64,000 nucleotides of DNA, taken from NCBI GenBank assembly GCA_034508935.3, contig CM067449.1, positions 36,950,717-37,014,716 of the forward strand. Reading direction: 5' to 3'. The notes beneath the pieces were generated by a model that worked only from the letters and a program-made list of their open reading frames with translations, was not told the DNA's origin and searched no databases. Shown piece after piece: positions 12,516-21,810 of the stretch (position 1 is its first letter; every line of letters begins with the position of its first letter). The DNA is from Berghia stephanieae (taxonomy: Eukaryota; Mollusca; Gastropoda; Nudibranchia; Aeolidiidae). The translations under genes were made by a program, and so were the position numbers.

Positions 12516-15223
12516 GCACCACCACCACACCATAATTGGTGTTAGCTTTTATATAAATTTTTGTATAGTGCTCACTTTTTTTCCACACATGCGGACAAAA
12601 TACACTTTTTTGCTAAAAAATACACTTTTTAGGGACATAGAATACACTTTTCATTCTGGGAAGGTTAGGAGGTCTGCATCGCTATCACTACTACTACAAC
12701 CACCACCACATCGTTATCACTACCAGTACTTGGAGGTGTGGGTCCAGGAGAAGGAAGAACCTTGTCTGGACACCGGTTTGGATCATTCTTGGTCTGGCTA
12801 CTCATCTTCAGCTGTTCCAGCAGGATTGGATCTAGGATGGTATCACCTTCAGAGTCATGGGAGTGCACAAGCTCCTGTACAGACAGACCACAGTAACAAA
12901 ATTAGTCAAAGTGAACCGTAATAAATTTCAATGCAGTCTCTTTTAAAGGCCACCAAATCATCAATATTGGCTTCCCTTATTATCTCACCTTTTCTCAGTT
13001 GTTTCCCTTTTATTTTTTTTTTGCATGCCTAAAAATCGACATTTTACTACAACATAGCTGCCAACCGTTCCGTTAAAAACGGATTTGTTCCGTATTTGAC
13101 TTCCTGAGTCCGTAAGTCCTTATTTTTAGTTCAAAATCCGTATTTTGTAACTATTGACTAATTTGTGGTAAAAAAGGCATGTGAGCCTAATGAATTATTA
13201 TTATTGATCCATTGTTGTTACTATTACTACTACTATTATTGTTATTATTATTATTATCATTATTATTGGTGTCCAGTGAGAGCATAATCTCCATTTGTGT
13301 AGATCTTTAATTTGAATTATGCCTCTATCATAAATGATTTTCAACAATTAAAAAAGTTCCATTCGTTTATATGACGCCTGTATTTTACTCAAACCTTTCA
13401 TAATGTACTGGAGATTTCCATAGAATATGGATGTTAGCCTCGATATACTTTCAATATTCTAAGACAGTATTGATACTTTCACTATTTGTTACAAATATTA
13501 TTTTAATTCAGAATAAAATTAAATCCACATCTTTGATTGGAAGGAATTCAATCAGAAAATCAATTGCTTATATAGATCAAACATGACAATGATTATTTCC
13601 CTTTATTAATTTATAAAATATATAAATTTAATCCCTTTAAAAACATCTTCATCTGATTTTAATTTTTTTTTTTTTCAAGCAAGGTTCAAGAAAAATAAGT
13701 ATACTCCATTTTTAGGTGTGTTTATCTTGTCAAAGTAAAGAAGTAGGAATTCTCTAATATTTAGAGGTGCATTTTACTATAACTACTATTATAGTATACT
13801 ACTTAAAGACCATTATGTTGCATGAAAGAAAACATATATGCGATCGTCTACTTTTTATCTGAACTCACCTAATTTTTACCCCAAAACGCCCTCTCAAGTG
13901 ATGTACCAGGTTGGCAGTTATGCATTTCTATGTTATTTCATGTATTTTACAATTGTGCTTCTTGTGTATTGGTCCTTATCAAAGTTGAGGCAGTTGAATT
14001 CTTTCTTTATATTGTCTGTTCTGAAATTTTGATCTCATTGTGGAAAGTGTCATTTTAACGATTCAAATGTGCTGGTACTAAACCCGATAATTTAACAACT
14101 TTTGGACTGGCCTCTGTTATCTCAAACTTGTTAGTGTTAGTAATAGTAATTAAAAAGGCTGACTTTTATATGTTGCGATTCGATGAAGGGGGGCGGCACA
14201 CGTCGCCCCCTCATCCCGGGCCAAATGAGCGTTCCTTATTTTATTTTTGAAAAGTTGGCAGCTATGCTACAGCCTGACGTCGTCGATATATCCGTTCTCG
14301 ACTATATTAGGAGATTCCTCTTTCAGCATTGAAATTCCTCCAAATGATGTCTGGAATTCCTCTGAGCCAAATGTTATGTTGACGTCCCTGAAATACTGAA
14401 ATACGACACACTAGGCAAATAGGTACAGGAATGATGACTTGAGGACTGAAATTGTACTGCAGCCTGAAGTGCATTGTTGGTGCCTTCTTTTGATGTGTAG
14501 TAACAATAACGAGACAACTCCTCAACGCCCCCACTCTAGCATGTCTCACATTGGCAGTAATAAATATAATTTGCAGTCATCAAAAAGAACCCTGAAAAAT
14601 GGGCGCTTGAAGATTTGGCAACAATTTGGCGTCCACTCTGTTTGAGCCCTAAGGCATCAGTTTTAATTGGTTGCTGATATCATGGCTTTAAAGTGGAGCG
14701 AATGCTATTAGATTTATAATTCATACCAAACTGTCTTGGATTTTAGGTATTTGGTATATTTTATATTATGCTAGTATGAAGTGCAATCTATTTTTATTTT
14801 AGCTCATCATGGAAAATTGAGGGTTAATGATATTGCCTCCATCTCATATAGTCCTATTGCTGATGGAACTCAAAAAGGAATGCCACCTTTTAAATAATCT
14901 AAAGTGTCTTATAATCTCAAGTGTGTTGAAAAGGTAATGAAAATAAAACTGATACTTTGAATAAAAGATTATTTTAGTTATATTCATTCAATCACTCTTT
15001 CATTTCATTTTTTTTCAGGTTACCACGCTATTGTAGGTCAGAAGTACAAAGTGACCTCCAACTCCAATGTTTTTCTCAACCAGACGGGGGGTATTCAGCC
15101 ATCCCCTCAGTCTTCATTCATACAAAGATCTCCTACTCTAGGTTTGGGTAAGGAAAGACATCTTAACATACTTTTCCTTGAGTTTCCTTCAGATATCACC
15201 TTGAAAATTATTTTAAAAGAAAG

Positions 15224-15303
<80 letters not shown>

Positions 15304-15826
15304 GGGGGGGGGACCAGATAATGAAATACAGAACTAAACATGAAACATAATTAAAGCAAAACAAACAACTAAGAATAAAAAGGGAAGATTGTAATCATGA
15401 CTAATAGAGTTTCTAATTTAAATTATTTTCTATGCAAAAGCATTGGGTAGTAGAGAAGGTTCGAATCCAGATAGGAATGACGATGTCTTTAATTTTCCTT
15501 TCATCTCATTAACTTTCAAAAATAAGTTCAGAGGTTTTACAATTTGATTTCCCTCCCCTGAGAAATAGTTCTTTCTTTCTTCCAGAATTGTTTCTTTTAC
15601 GTTGTGAATATATTTTGTAGAATTTGGTGAAAATAGTCTCTGCTGAGCTTCAAAACTGACAAAAAGTTTGGACTTCAAATCTGTGTGTTTGCGTATTTCA
15701 GGTACCCCGGGCTACACCCATAGTTCTTCACCCACCTCTCCCAAGCTGTGGTCTGTATCTTACAACCAGCAAGACTCTACATCCCCGTACAAGAGAAACA
15801 GATATTCAACCAGCCCTCTGTCATGA
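157..15826 (+). CDS. NUP210: Nuclear pore membrane glycoprotein 210, C-terminal part of the gene (six exons, 5' end outside the window)
   Basis: NUP210/gp210 is a single-pass glycoprotein of the nuclear envelope that rings the nuclear pore complex. Its large N-terminal part, made of Ig-like repeats, lies in the perinuclear lumen. Six exons with compatible phases and GT/AG borders can be joined: 157-303, 7320-7576, 9353-9571, 10231-10356, 15019-15147 and 15702-15826. They encode a luminal Ig-like stretch, a strand with the family-typical VPVLVKL pattern, one transmembrane helix (SWLVICFIILVTAAAVLVG) and a short Ser/Pro-rich tail. The tail has SSPTSP followed by LWSVSY; recalled vertebrate NUP210 ends alike (SSPTSP, then LWSPAY). 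Exon lengths and order match the C-terminus of the family. One exon has a phase problem, described under its own entry. Upstream exons must lie before the window. The assignment rests on recalled family sequence, not on a search. Confidence 0.87.
786..1080 (+). repeat. Dispersed repeat with GTCGTAAA motifs, copy 1
   Basis: It shares a run of GTCGTAAA / GTCATAAATTTG words, the block GATTCAAAGAATTA, and a GCCGCCATTT / GGCCACCATTT block with 10862-11095. Both copies have the same orientation and are clearly diverged. No ends or coding capacity were recognised. Confidence 0.6.
1264..1340. repeat. (CTA)n-type microsatellite
   Basis: Imperfect ACTACT/CTACTA tract. The short open frames across it are low-complexity translation only. 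Confidence 0.8.
1534..1806 (-). mobile_element. Tigger/pogo-like transposase remnant
   Basis: On the minus strand the sequence reads SEGWLSRWKHRQNVFKKED and then QLLLQYDSNDIYNADETGIY, continuing YRQVPDKGLIFKQDELSGEK. The WL.RWK.R block is the end of the CENP-B-type DNA-binding region. YNADETG is the segment that carries the first catalytic Asp of the DDE_1 (pogo/Tigger) transposases. Only about 90 residues of a roughly 500-residue protein remain, so it is a fragment. No terminal repeats were found. Confidence 0.75.
2984..3651 (+). pseudogene. N-terminal part of the transposase of the 2.84 kb element
   Basis: It starts MPPKSPRTKMREYRERMGKR, a basic start shared by a family of uncharacterised invertebrate transposon proteins. 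It then shifts frame into a Lys/Glu-rich helix ending KKYRASMSEEKRKKSRETQ. A second block (3253-3651) has SFYENDEISRQSPGKKDFV, then MEAFQQFKKERPDIKVGKSK, FAQLRPQHV and a short Cys cluster HVCCCIYHS. The FAxLRP and CxCxYH words match the module that precedes the catalytic core in these proteins. The catalytic region does not follow. Confidence 0.65.
3652..3878 (+). pseudogene. C-terminal part of the transposase of the 2.84 kb element
   Basis: The frame after the Cys cluster reads IGRVLNSNKPDIWNMKFLHK, then YFSWPERDDTDAVHRQ and the end LNTISAAFASRKDL before a stop. I take it as the C-terminal end of the same transposase, brought next to the N-terminal part by an internal deletion. This is an inference from position and style; no catalytic motif is visible. 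Confidence 0.5.
5163..5345. repeat. (ACT)n microsatellite
   Basis: About 180 bases of ACT/CTA triplets with few interruptions. Poly-Leu and poly-Tyr frames across it are not genes. Confidence 0.95.
5556..6927 (-). mobile_element. mariner (Tc1/mariner superfamily) element of 1.37 kb with terminal repeats
   Basis: Terminal inverted repeats of about 35 bp start CGAGGGCGCTTTC at the left end and CGAGGGCTCTTTC at the right end, both leading into AACCGAAAAATGCC. TA dinucleotides flank both ends (5554-5555 and 6928-6929), the standard mariner target duplication. One transposase gene lies on the minus strand. The element is nested in an R1 retroposon, so it is younger than that copy. Confidence 0.95.
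5655..6765 (-). pseudogene. mariner transposase, DD34D type, with one frame shift
   Basis: The N-terminal half (6250-6765) starts MAAHLETWSKEEIRAVIRFL and carries the paired helix-turn-helix DNA-binding region (TQVYHWCNLFEAG, then WVPKQLT). The C-terminal half (5655-6263) has the catalytic segments TCDETWLHHC, ILQHDNATPHTA and LPPHSPDLAPSDYHLF, which provide the DD34D triad. Full length would be about 345 residues, normal for mariner. The two halves are in different frames; they meet near 6275-6300, where one extra base puts the linker out of frame. Otherwise little damage is visible, so the insertion is fairly young. Confidence 0.93.
7320..7576 (+). CDS. NUP210: NUP210 exon, luminal segment
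   Basis: The acceptor is CTCTTAACAG ending at 7319 and the donor is CAG/GTAAAA at 7574-7582. It is read as G(g/ga)-THGCQVAQLSQS, with a middle part VPPSPGQPEINS and an end ASIRVSASASVLSDIQ. It enters in phase 1 and leaves in phase 0. The end aligns by eye with the segment that precedes the last Ig-like strands of vertebrate NUP210 (SSEIRV...VLENLEV). Confidence 0.82.
7804..8023. repeat. (CT)n followed by (CTAT)n microsatellite
   Basis: Interrupted CT dinucleotides, then about eight CTAT units. It lies in the intron between NUP210 exons 7320-7576 and 9353-9571. Confidence 0.95.
8390..9010 (+). repeat. R1 retroposon, near full length, in a NUP210 intron
   Basis: It begins GAGTGGGGTTCCTGGCCTCC and ends GCAAGCGCCGTAAAACCC with an A-rich tail. 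The whole R1 order is present. The flanks 7577-7800, 8024-8389 and 9011-9352 show nothing else I can name. Confidence 0.85.
9353..9571 (+). CDS. NUP210: NUP210 exon with an apparent one-base frame shift
   Basis: The acceptor is TTATTCAG ending at 9352 and the donor is CCAA/GTAAGA at 9568-9577. It enters in phase 0 as VVVSDPILLEALSPERDS and continues through LWERPHLDLWIEFSHLRS. That frame soon meets a stop. The downstream family-like strand GHTLKVPVLVKLIGAKPQLP lies in the +2 frame and is the one whose leftover base joins the next exon (a+at = Asn). The exon is 219 bases long, but entry phase 0 and exit phase 1 need 3n+1. One base therefore appears to be missing, most simply a G near 9510-9513. 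It could be an assembly error, a null allele or an unrecognised micro-intron. Confidence 0.7.
10231..10356 (+). CDS. NUP210: NUP210 transmembrane exon
   Basis: The acceptor is AAATTTCAG ending at 10230 and the donor is TTG/GTGAGT at 10354-10362. It encodes NVNASYRQEISWSHLLTSII, then SNYQ, then a hydrophobic helix of about 20 residues. This is the single membrane anchor of gp210, which in the family lies near the C-terminus. NAS is a possible N-glycosylation site on the luminal side. The exon leaves in phase 1 and the next exon completes GYHAIVG. Confidence 0.88.
10862..11095 (+). repeat. Dispersed repeat with GTCGTAAA motifs, copy 2
   Basis: Second copy of the repeat at 786-1080, in the same order: AGGTCGTAAAGTCGTAAA, then AAAGTTGTAAAA, then GATTCAAAGAATTAAA, then GCAGCCGCCATTTCGT. 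Confidence 0.6.
11105..12190 (-). mobile_element. Antisense LINE fragment: 5' region joined to the C-terminal end
   Basis: On the minus strand, 11350 down to 11200 reads RKWQWVGHILWKEPCNITKQ, then ALKWDPQGKRKQGRPKQTW. This is the C-terminal 'GHxLR...GRPxxTWRR' block of many invertebrate LINE reverse transcriptases. The part at 11480-12190 resembles the non-coding 5' region of the LINE at 24760-25110 (shared GAGATTCACTCCTA). The endonuclease and reverse transcriptase in between are missing, so the copy is internally deleted. The clade was not assigned with certainty. Confidence 0.65.
12293..12525. repeat. (CAT/CAC/ACT)n compound microsatellite
   Basis: ATT, CAC and ACT triplets graduate into a long CTA/ACT run at 12418-12513. 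A smaller relic follows at 12680-12725. Poly-Leu/His frames here are artefacts. Confidence 0.9.
13053..14266. mobile_element. Probable non-autonomous DNA element with CATAGCTGCCAAC ends
   Basis: CATAGCTGCCAAC at 13053-13065 is matched by its complement at 14254-14266, and less exactly by GTTGGCAGTTATG at 13910-13922. The interior is AT-rich with no coding signal. Stretches of it recur in diverged form at 25875-26320 (CACTATTTGTTACA, then CATCTTTGAT, then TTTTTAGG.GTGTTT). Two possible right ends suggest a nested or tandem arrangement. No clear target duplication was found. Confidence 0.5.
15019..15147 (+). CDS. NUP210: NUP210 exon, start of the cytosolic tail
   Basis: The acceptor is TTTTTTTCAG ending at 15018 and the donor is TTGG/GTAAGG at 15144-15153. 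It begins (G)YHAIVGQKYKVTSNSN, directly after the membrane helix, and ends QPSPQSSFIQRSPTLGL. Tyr-His right after the helix, followed by a Ser/Pro-rich tail, is the pattern of vertebrate NUP210. Confidence 0.84.
15223..15313. repeat. (GATA)n(GA)n(G)n compound microsatellite
   Basis: GATA units, then about 27 GA units, then a G run. It lies in the last NUP210 intron, 75 bases after a splice donor. Confidence 0.95.
15702..15826 (+). CDS. NUP210: NUP210 terminal coding exon with stop
   Basis: The acceptor is GCGTATTTCAG ending at 15701. It is read GTPGYTHSSSPTSPKLWSVS, then YNQQDSTSPYKRN, then RYSTSPLS and the stop TGA at 15824-15826. The many S/T-P sites suit the family's known mitotic phosphorylation of the tail; that is an inference here. 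Confidence 0.86.
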
Positions 15827-16585
15827 TCTCATTCCATTCCCCCCCCCTCCCCCCCCCCCCCCCCCAACTCCCTTCAATTTTTTTTTTTAAATCATGGTGT
15901 TTGGTATGAATTGTCCATTTGAGAGATACTCATTTTGAATGATTGAAATTGTGAATAAGTGAAGAAATGATAGTTAACATTCCTAAAATGTGAAAGACAG
16001 AGCATTGAAAAGTGAGAGAATGTAAGAGCATGATAGCCTGGCATAAAGTGTTATAATGAAGAGAAAATGTCGTTTCTGCCGTTTCACAAATATGGACTCT
16101 GTTTTGTACTCAAAAGATACCTTGTTTGAATATCCACTGCGTTATGTGGCATTTCCCTCTCCCTAACTCAATTTGTGCCGCTGTGCTGCAGCTGACACCT
16201 GGGTTATTCCAGGGTTATGCGAAACAGCGAAGGAGTGTGTGTGTCAATGTCACAGTAAATCATCAGTGCTTGAAATCACCAGGCACATAAAAAAAAACCC
16301 TTTAATTAAAAAAAAAAGTTTTGCATTGGCTGAGTTTGAGGAACCGTGTTCAAGGTAGAAATTATTTCCAGTAAAGAATGGAATGATAACAAAGAATGAT
16401 AAAGAAAAAATTTGAGACATTCAAATGAGTTTGAGGAGATGGTACTCGGGTGTATTTTTTAATTGTTGATACATGATATGCTTAATGATCTATTCTTGAT
16501 TGCTCAGGAAAAAAAATGAATCAAAATAGTTTTCTATATAATTGTAATGTATATTCAGCCTTTGAGATTGGGACTTTTGAGCTCC
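15827..16585 (+). other. NUP210 3' untranslated and downstream sequence
   Basis: A C-rich homopolymer tract lies at 15839-15866. No canonical AATAAA is obvious. An ATTAAA variant occurs near 16303 and could serve as a poly(A) signal. No coding signal was seen. R1 repeats begin after it. Confidence 0.4.
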
Positions 16586-17237
16586 TATTGTGGCTGGAGA
16601 TGGTTCTCTTACTCTTGCTGTATCATCTAGGGTGCTTTCTGCCTTTGTCTTGGAATGTGATTACTTAATGTATCTCATTAGTTTTTGGAGATGGTATTGT
16701 TTTCCTTGTAAATCATCTCTATGTTATGTACTGTTACCATATTTTGTTTTGAATGATATTTTGAAAGCATTTGACCTCCCCTTATATCTGTTTTCCAACA
16801 TGCTTTCTGTCTTTGTCTTGGAATGAGATTACTTGGTTTTGTCCTGGCTCTGGCCGGAGTCCTAGCTGGGAGGGAAACAGTCAAATGCATAGTTATTGTT
16901 TTGGGAGATGATTTTTTTTCCTTGAAAATCATCTCTCTGTTATCTATTATTATATTTGTTATTTAATTTATATTGTAAGCATTTGCGTGTATTCCTCTTT
17001 GTTGGATTTTGTGCTTGTGTCCGGATGAGACTTAAAGGTGGTCTCAAACTAATTACTTTGATAGTGTGCTTTTGGAATCCCTATTTGTTCCCAGTTCCCC
17101 TACGGCTTACTTTTTCTTGGGTGCTTTATTTGTAATTCTAGACCGTTTTACTATCCCATTTTCTTCCTTTTTACTGGCACTGATATAACCTAAATGTGTT
17201 GCAAGCGCCGTAAAACACTTAAAAACAAACAAACAAA
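16586..17237 (+). repeat. Two overlapping R1 retroposon copies
   Basis: A partial copy at 16600-16790 has lost several blocks. A better copy from CTTATATCTGTTTTCCAACA (near 16783) runs to the tail TAAAACACTTAAAAACAAAC at 17237. Confidence 0.8.
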
Positions 17238-17261
17238 CATACTAGAAAGCATTTGAATGTA

Positions 17262-17834
17262 TTCCTCCTGGGTGGGGTATCTGACCTCCCATTCAGGGCA
17301 GGGAGGTTACTTACTGTGTCCTTTATACCTCTAAATCTGTTTTTCAACTTGCTTTCTCTCTTTATCTTGGAGTGAGAATTTTTGGTTTTGTTCTGACCCC
17401 TGCCGGACACCCTGGCTGGAAGGGAAATTGTCAAATGTATAATTAGAGTTTTTGGGAGATGATATTTTTTGTCTTTTACTTGTGAATTATCTCTCTGTTT
17501 TGCTATGTATTATTTTTTGTTCTACACATATAATATATGATTTGTAAACATTTGAGTTTATTCCTCTTAGTGAGGACCTGTGCTTCTGGATGGGGTTCCT
17601 GACCTCCCATAGTGGGCAGGGAGGTACTTACTGTGTCTTCTATTCCCCTATACCTGTTTTACAACTTGCTTTCTGTCTTTGTCTTGGAATGAGATGGCCC
17701 TGGCCGGATACTCTGCCTGAGAGGGAAATAGTCAAATGTATTATTATAGTTAGTTTTGGGAGATGATATTCTTTTCATTGTAAATCATCTCTCTGTTATG
17801 CATTGTATTATGTTTTGATTACATATTATATATG
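17262..17834 (+). repeat. Two truncated R1 copies in tandem, the second split by an insertion
   Basis: The first copy starts CCTGGGTGGGGTATCTGACC and stops near 17584. The second starts TGGATGGGGTTCCTGACC and runs into the insertion at 17835. It resumes at 18189 with TATATGATTTG. Confidence 0.75.
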
Positions 17835-18188
17835 CATGGCGGCCGATTGGATTACCGAAAAAAAAAACGTCGCCGGCTTTTTGCGATTTGGATTTGATTG
17901 ATTTTGTTGGTTTTTTTTTTTTTTTTTTTTTTTTTTTTGTTTGTTTAGGTCCCAACAATCGGGCCGGGTACGTCCATATGATTAAGCGAAAATTTTGAAT
18001 CACGATGCTACTGTGACCCGGAAGTGATAATTATATTATTAAATTTGAACCGGAAGTTGATTAGAGATGCTGAGAACAAGACTTCAAATGACGAGGTAAG
18101 CCCGTGAATCTTGCAGGCTTTTTCAGATTATATGTCTGGTCATAAGTAGACTTGCAGGCTTTTTGAGGACCAGTTGCTTGCACCCATG
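17835..18188. mobile_element. 354 bp insertion in R1 with a 6 bp target duplication
   Basis: R1 is interrupted exactly here, and TATATG is present on both sides (17829-17834 and 18189-18194). The insert starts CATGGCGGCCG and ends GCACCCATG, so the tips are weak inverted repeats. It carries a long T run (17911-17938), two CCGGAAGT words and a GAGGTAAGCC donor-like site, but no coding region. The superfamily is unknown. Confidence 0.6.
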
Positions 18189-18225
18189 TATATGATTTGA
18201 AAACATTTGAGTGTATTCCTCTTAG

Positions 18226-18797
18226 TGGGCTGGGTGGGGATCCTGGCCTCCCATAGTGGGCAGGGTGGCACTTACTGTGTCCTCTATCCCCCTATATCTG
18301 TTTTCCAATTTGCTTTCTGTCTTTGTCTCGGAATGAGATTACTTGGTTTTGTCCTGGCTCTGGCCGAGTCCTAGCTGGGAGGGAAACAGTCAAATGCATA
18401 GTTATTGTTTTGGGAGATGATATTTTTTTCCTTGTAAATCATCTCTCTGTTATGTATTATTATTTTTATTTTGAATGTATAATGTAAGCATTTGAGTGTG
18501 TTCCTCTTTGTTGGATTTTGTGCTTGTGTCTGGATGAGACTTGTAGGTGATTTCAAACTAAGTACATTGGTGGTCTGCTCTTGGAATCTACATCTGATCC
18601 CTATTTGTTCTCAGTTCCCCTTTGTCTTACTTTTTCTTGGGTGCTTTAATTGTAATTCTGGAACTTTTTACTATCCCATTTTATTCCTTTTTACTGGCGC
18701 TGATATAACCTAAATGTGTTGCGAGCGCCGTAAAACCCTTAAAAACAAAAACAAACGCCATAAAACGCTATAAAACATTTAAAAAAAACAAACAAAC
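18226..18797 (+). repeat. R1 retroposon, near full length
   Basis: It starts GGGCTGGGTGGGGATCCTGG and ends GCGAGCGCCGTAAAACCC with a long, partly duplicated A/C tail (CGCCATAAAACGC repeated). Confidence 0.85.
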
Positions 18798-19310
18798 CAT
18801 ATGTTGAACAAACTGATGTATTTTTCGTTGAAAAGTATGAGATTTTAAAAATGTGTTGTGTTATCGGTCAATGATATGTCGAGAGATCGTCCCGATTGTA
18901 TAAATTTGGATGGTAGTCAATTGGCTCGGATATTGCACTGTTATCTTGGTAATTCTGGTACAAGCTGCATAATGACATTTCCTTTCTTCCATGGCAAAGG
19001 TACGTCATTAAATCCCTTGCATAACTGTTTTCATGTAAGGTTGTTGTTATTTACTTTCAATTTGTTTTTGAAGTCATTTTTTAAAAACTGAGTATACAAT
19101 CCTTTTGTTTTGTCATACATTATTATGTAAATAAAATTGTTTTAAAAAACCCCAACAATACCCATATTATTTGTTCTTAAAGTTCCGTCATATTTTACGA
19201 AGAACCCGCTACATATCAAGCGGCATGGACTGTGACCATGACGGTGATGGGGGTCACAAACCCTGAACCATTTTGTCCATGAGTTAAGGCTGATGCTACT
19301 CTGCGGTAAT
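18798..19310. other. Unassigned sequence between R1 copies
   Basis: No open coding signal, terminal repeats or similarity to other parts of the window was recognised. Confidence 0.4.
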
Positions 19311-20693
19311 GATCCCATAGTGGGCAGGGAGGTACTTACTGCGTCTTCTATCCCCCTATATCTGTTTTCCAACTTGCTGTCTTTGTCTTGGAATAAGATT
19401 ACTTGGTTTTGAGGTACATACTGTGTCTTCTATCCCCTTATATCTGTTTTCCAACATGCTTTCTGTCCTTGTCTTGGAATGAGGTTACTTGATTTTGTCC
19501 TGGCCCTGGTTGGAGTCCTGGCTGGGAGGGAAACAGTCAAATGCATAGTTCTTGTTTTGGGAGATGATAATTTTTTCCTTGTAAATCATCTCTCTGTTAT
19601 GTATTATTATATTTGTCATTTTTAATGTATAGTATAAGCATTTGAGTGTATTCCTCTTTGTTGGATTTTGTGCTTGTGTCCAGATGAGACTTATAGGTGA
19701 TCTCAAACTTAGTACATGATAGTGTGCTCTTGAAATCTACATTTGATCCCTATTTGTTCCCAGTTCCCCTTTGTCTTACTTTTTCTTGGGTGCTTTAATT
19801 GTAATTCTAGAACTTTTTACTATCCCATTTTCTTCCTTTTTACTGGCGCTGATATGACCTTAATGTGTTGCAAGCGCCGTTAAACCCTTAAAAACAAAAC
19901 ACAAAAACTTGGTTTTGTCCTGGTCCTGGCCGGTTGGCCTTGCTGAGAGGGAAACAGTCAAATGTATAGTTATAGTTTTGGGAGATGATATTATTTTCCT
20001 TGTAAATCATCTCTCTGTTCTGGGTGGGGTTCCTGACCTCCCATAGTTGGCAGGGGGGGGGGGGGGGGGGGGGGGTACATATTGTGTCTTCTATCCCCTT
20101 ATATCTGTTTTCCAACATGCTTTCTGTCTTTGTGGTGGAATGAGATTACTTGGTTTTGTCCTGGCCGGAGTCCTAGCTGGGAGGGAAACAAACAAATGCA
20201 TAGTTATTGTTTTGGGAGATGATATTTTTTTCCTTGTAAATCATCTCTCTGTTATGTATTATTATATTGTTATTTTGAATGTATAATGTAAGCATTTGAG
20301 TGTATTCCTCTTTGCTGGATTTTGTGCTTGTGTCCGGATGAGTCTTATAGGTGGTCGTAGTGTGCTCTTGGAATCTACATCTGATCCCTATTTGTTCCCA
20401 GTTCCCCTATGTCTTACTTTTTCTTGTGTGCTTTATTTGTAATTCTAGAACATTTTACTATCCCATTTTCTTCCTTTTTACTGGCGCTGATATAACCTAA
20501 TTGTGTTGCATGCGCCGTAAAACCCTTAAAAACAAACAAAATCAAACATCTCTGTTATGCACTGTATTGTGTTTTGTTTTCATATTATACATAATTTGTA
20601 AACATTTCAGTGTATTCCTCTCTTAGTGGGGACCTGTGCTTGTTTTGGATGAGACTTTTAGGTGATCTCAAACTAAGTACTTTGATAGTGTGG
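19311..20693 (+). repeat. Cluster of about five whole or partial R1 copies
   Basis: Segments are 19311-19410 (5' piece), 19411-19907 (5' truncated, with tail), 19908-20019 (middle piece), 20020-20547 (nearly whole, from TTCTGGGTGGGGTTCC to the tail) and 20548-20693 (middle piece). The 20020 copy carries a G run at 20053-20076 where other copies have GGGAGG. The cluster arose by insertion and local duplication. Confidence 0.8.
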
Positions 20694-21098
20694 CAAAGCG
20701 ATAAGAAGCACGGCTAGACCACGCTAGACGTGGATGTATTAAATTGTGACACAGGCAGCGAGAGAGGGGTCGGGAGTCGCACACGCCTGCCTAGTCAGTA
20801 AATAACTAGCACTAGTGTGTCGGACCGGGCCGTTTCTCTCTATTTTGCTACCGACACACACGCATTTCTCCGACTCTTTTTTTCCCTTCCCATGGTTTCT
20901 TTGTATCAGTCTCAAAGACAACCGGAAACAAATAATACGAAATAAATATTTTTCTTCGAACGGTGATTGACAGCTCACAGTCTCAGTGGAAATTTTCTTT
21001 CCTCACGACCGTGATTGTTTAAATTTTTCTCGTTTTCCTCCTGCACATACGACCGCACCTCCTCCTCCTCTTCTTCTTCTTCTTTAAATTTAAATTTA
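20694..21098. other. Unassigned sequence
   Basis: It has a short TC-rich run at 21060-21085 and TTTAAATTTAAATTTAAATT at the end, which is the tail of the next SINE. Nothing else was recognised. Confidence 0.4.
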
Positions 21099-21405
21099 AA
21101 TTGAGCTTTTTTATATAGCGCAACATCCACTAAACGTGCTCAAAGCGCTTTACAATGGGTCCCTGGTCAACAGCAACATTTAACATGTAGGACGGAACAT
21201 GACGCCTGTTAGGCGATATTACAATTTTTCGGACAAAGACAACGCTGTTAACGGCCAGGTACTCATTTTACACCTGAGTAGGGTGAGAGAATGTGAGTAA
21301 AGAGCCTTTTCCAAGGACTCAACTATGCGCCGAGCGCGAGGCTCGAACCCAGGACATTCCGATCCGAAAGCGAGTGTCATACCACTAGATCACATAGCCG
21401 CACTT
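21099..21405 (-). mobile_element. tRNA-headed SINE with shared core domain
   Basis: On the minus strand a tRNA-like head reads GATCTAGTGGTATGACAC (A-box region) and CTGGGTTCGAGCC (B box). A core with ACTCAGGTGTAAAATGAG and TACCTGGC follows. The 3' part reads TTGTAAAGCGCTTTGAGCAC, then GCGCTATATAAA, and ends in a TTTAAAT-rich tail. The core and tail words are shared with 53882-54305 and 61243-61345, so this is one SINE family or superfamily. It is probably transcribed by RNA polymerase III and mobilised by a LINE. Confidence 0.85.
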
Positions 21406-21810
21406 CTATAAGAATTAATCCAAATAAGCAAAAGAATCAGCTTTAAAATTTTACACAAACAGGAGCGAAGATAAAGCAGCTTCTCGTGTCAAGCACTAGA
21501 TACACATCCTTCAAAATGGTAGGAATTGTTCTCTTCCTTTCATTTTACAACTAACTCAGAGCTGGGCCCAGAAATGTGTGTACTTTCTCAAATTTTATCC
21601 CTCTCAAATGCATATAGATTAGTGCCTCGCTCCAAATATTGGACGTGCTAGTGTCAAAGTCACGTGAGGTTTATTGATGTAGTCATTAAGTCATTATCCA
21701 CTTGGTGTTTGATCAGCAGTATGGCTGACACGATGGAATGCCATTTTTCTCGGTTGGGGCCATTTTTGTCAGCTTTCCAAGATCAACCACTCGCTTTCAT
21801 TTCGCCGGAG
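21406..21810. other. Unassigned sequence before an R1 copy
   Basis: An ATG at 21721 opens a short frame (MADTMECHFSRLGPFLSAFQ) that runs into the R1 repeat. No splice or family support was found for it. Confidence 0.35.
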
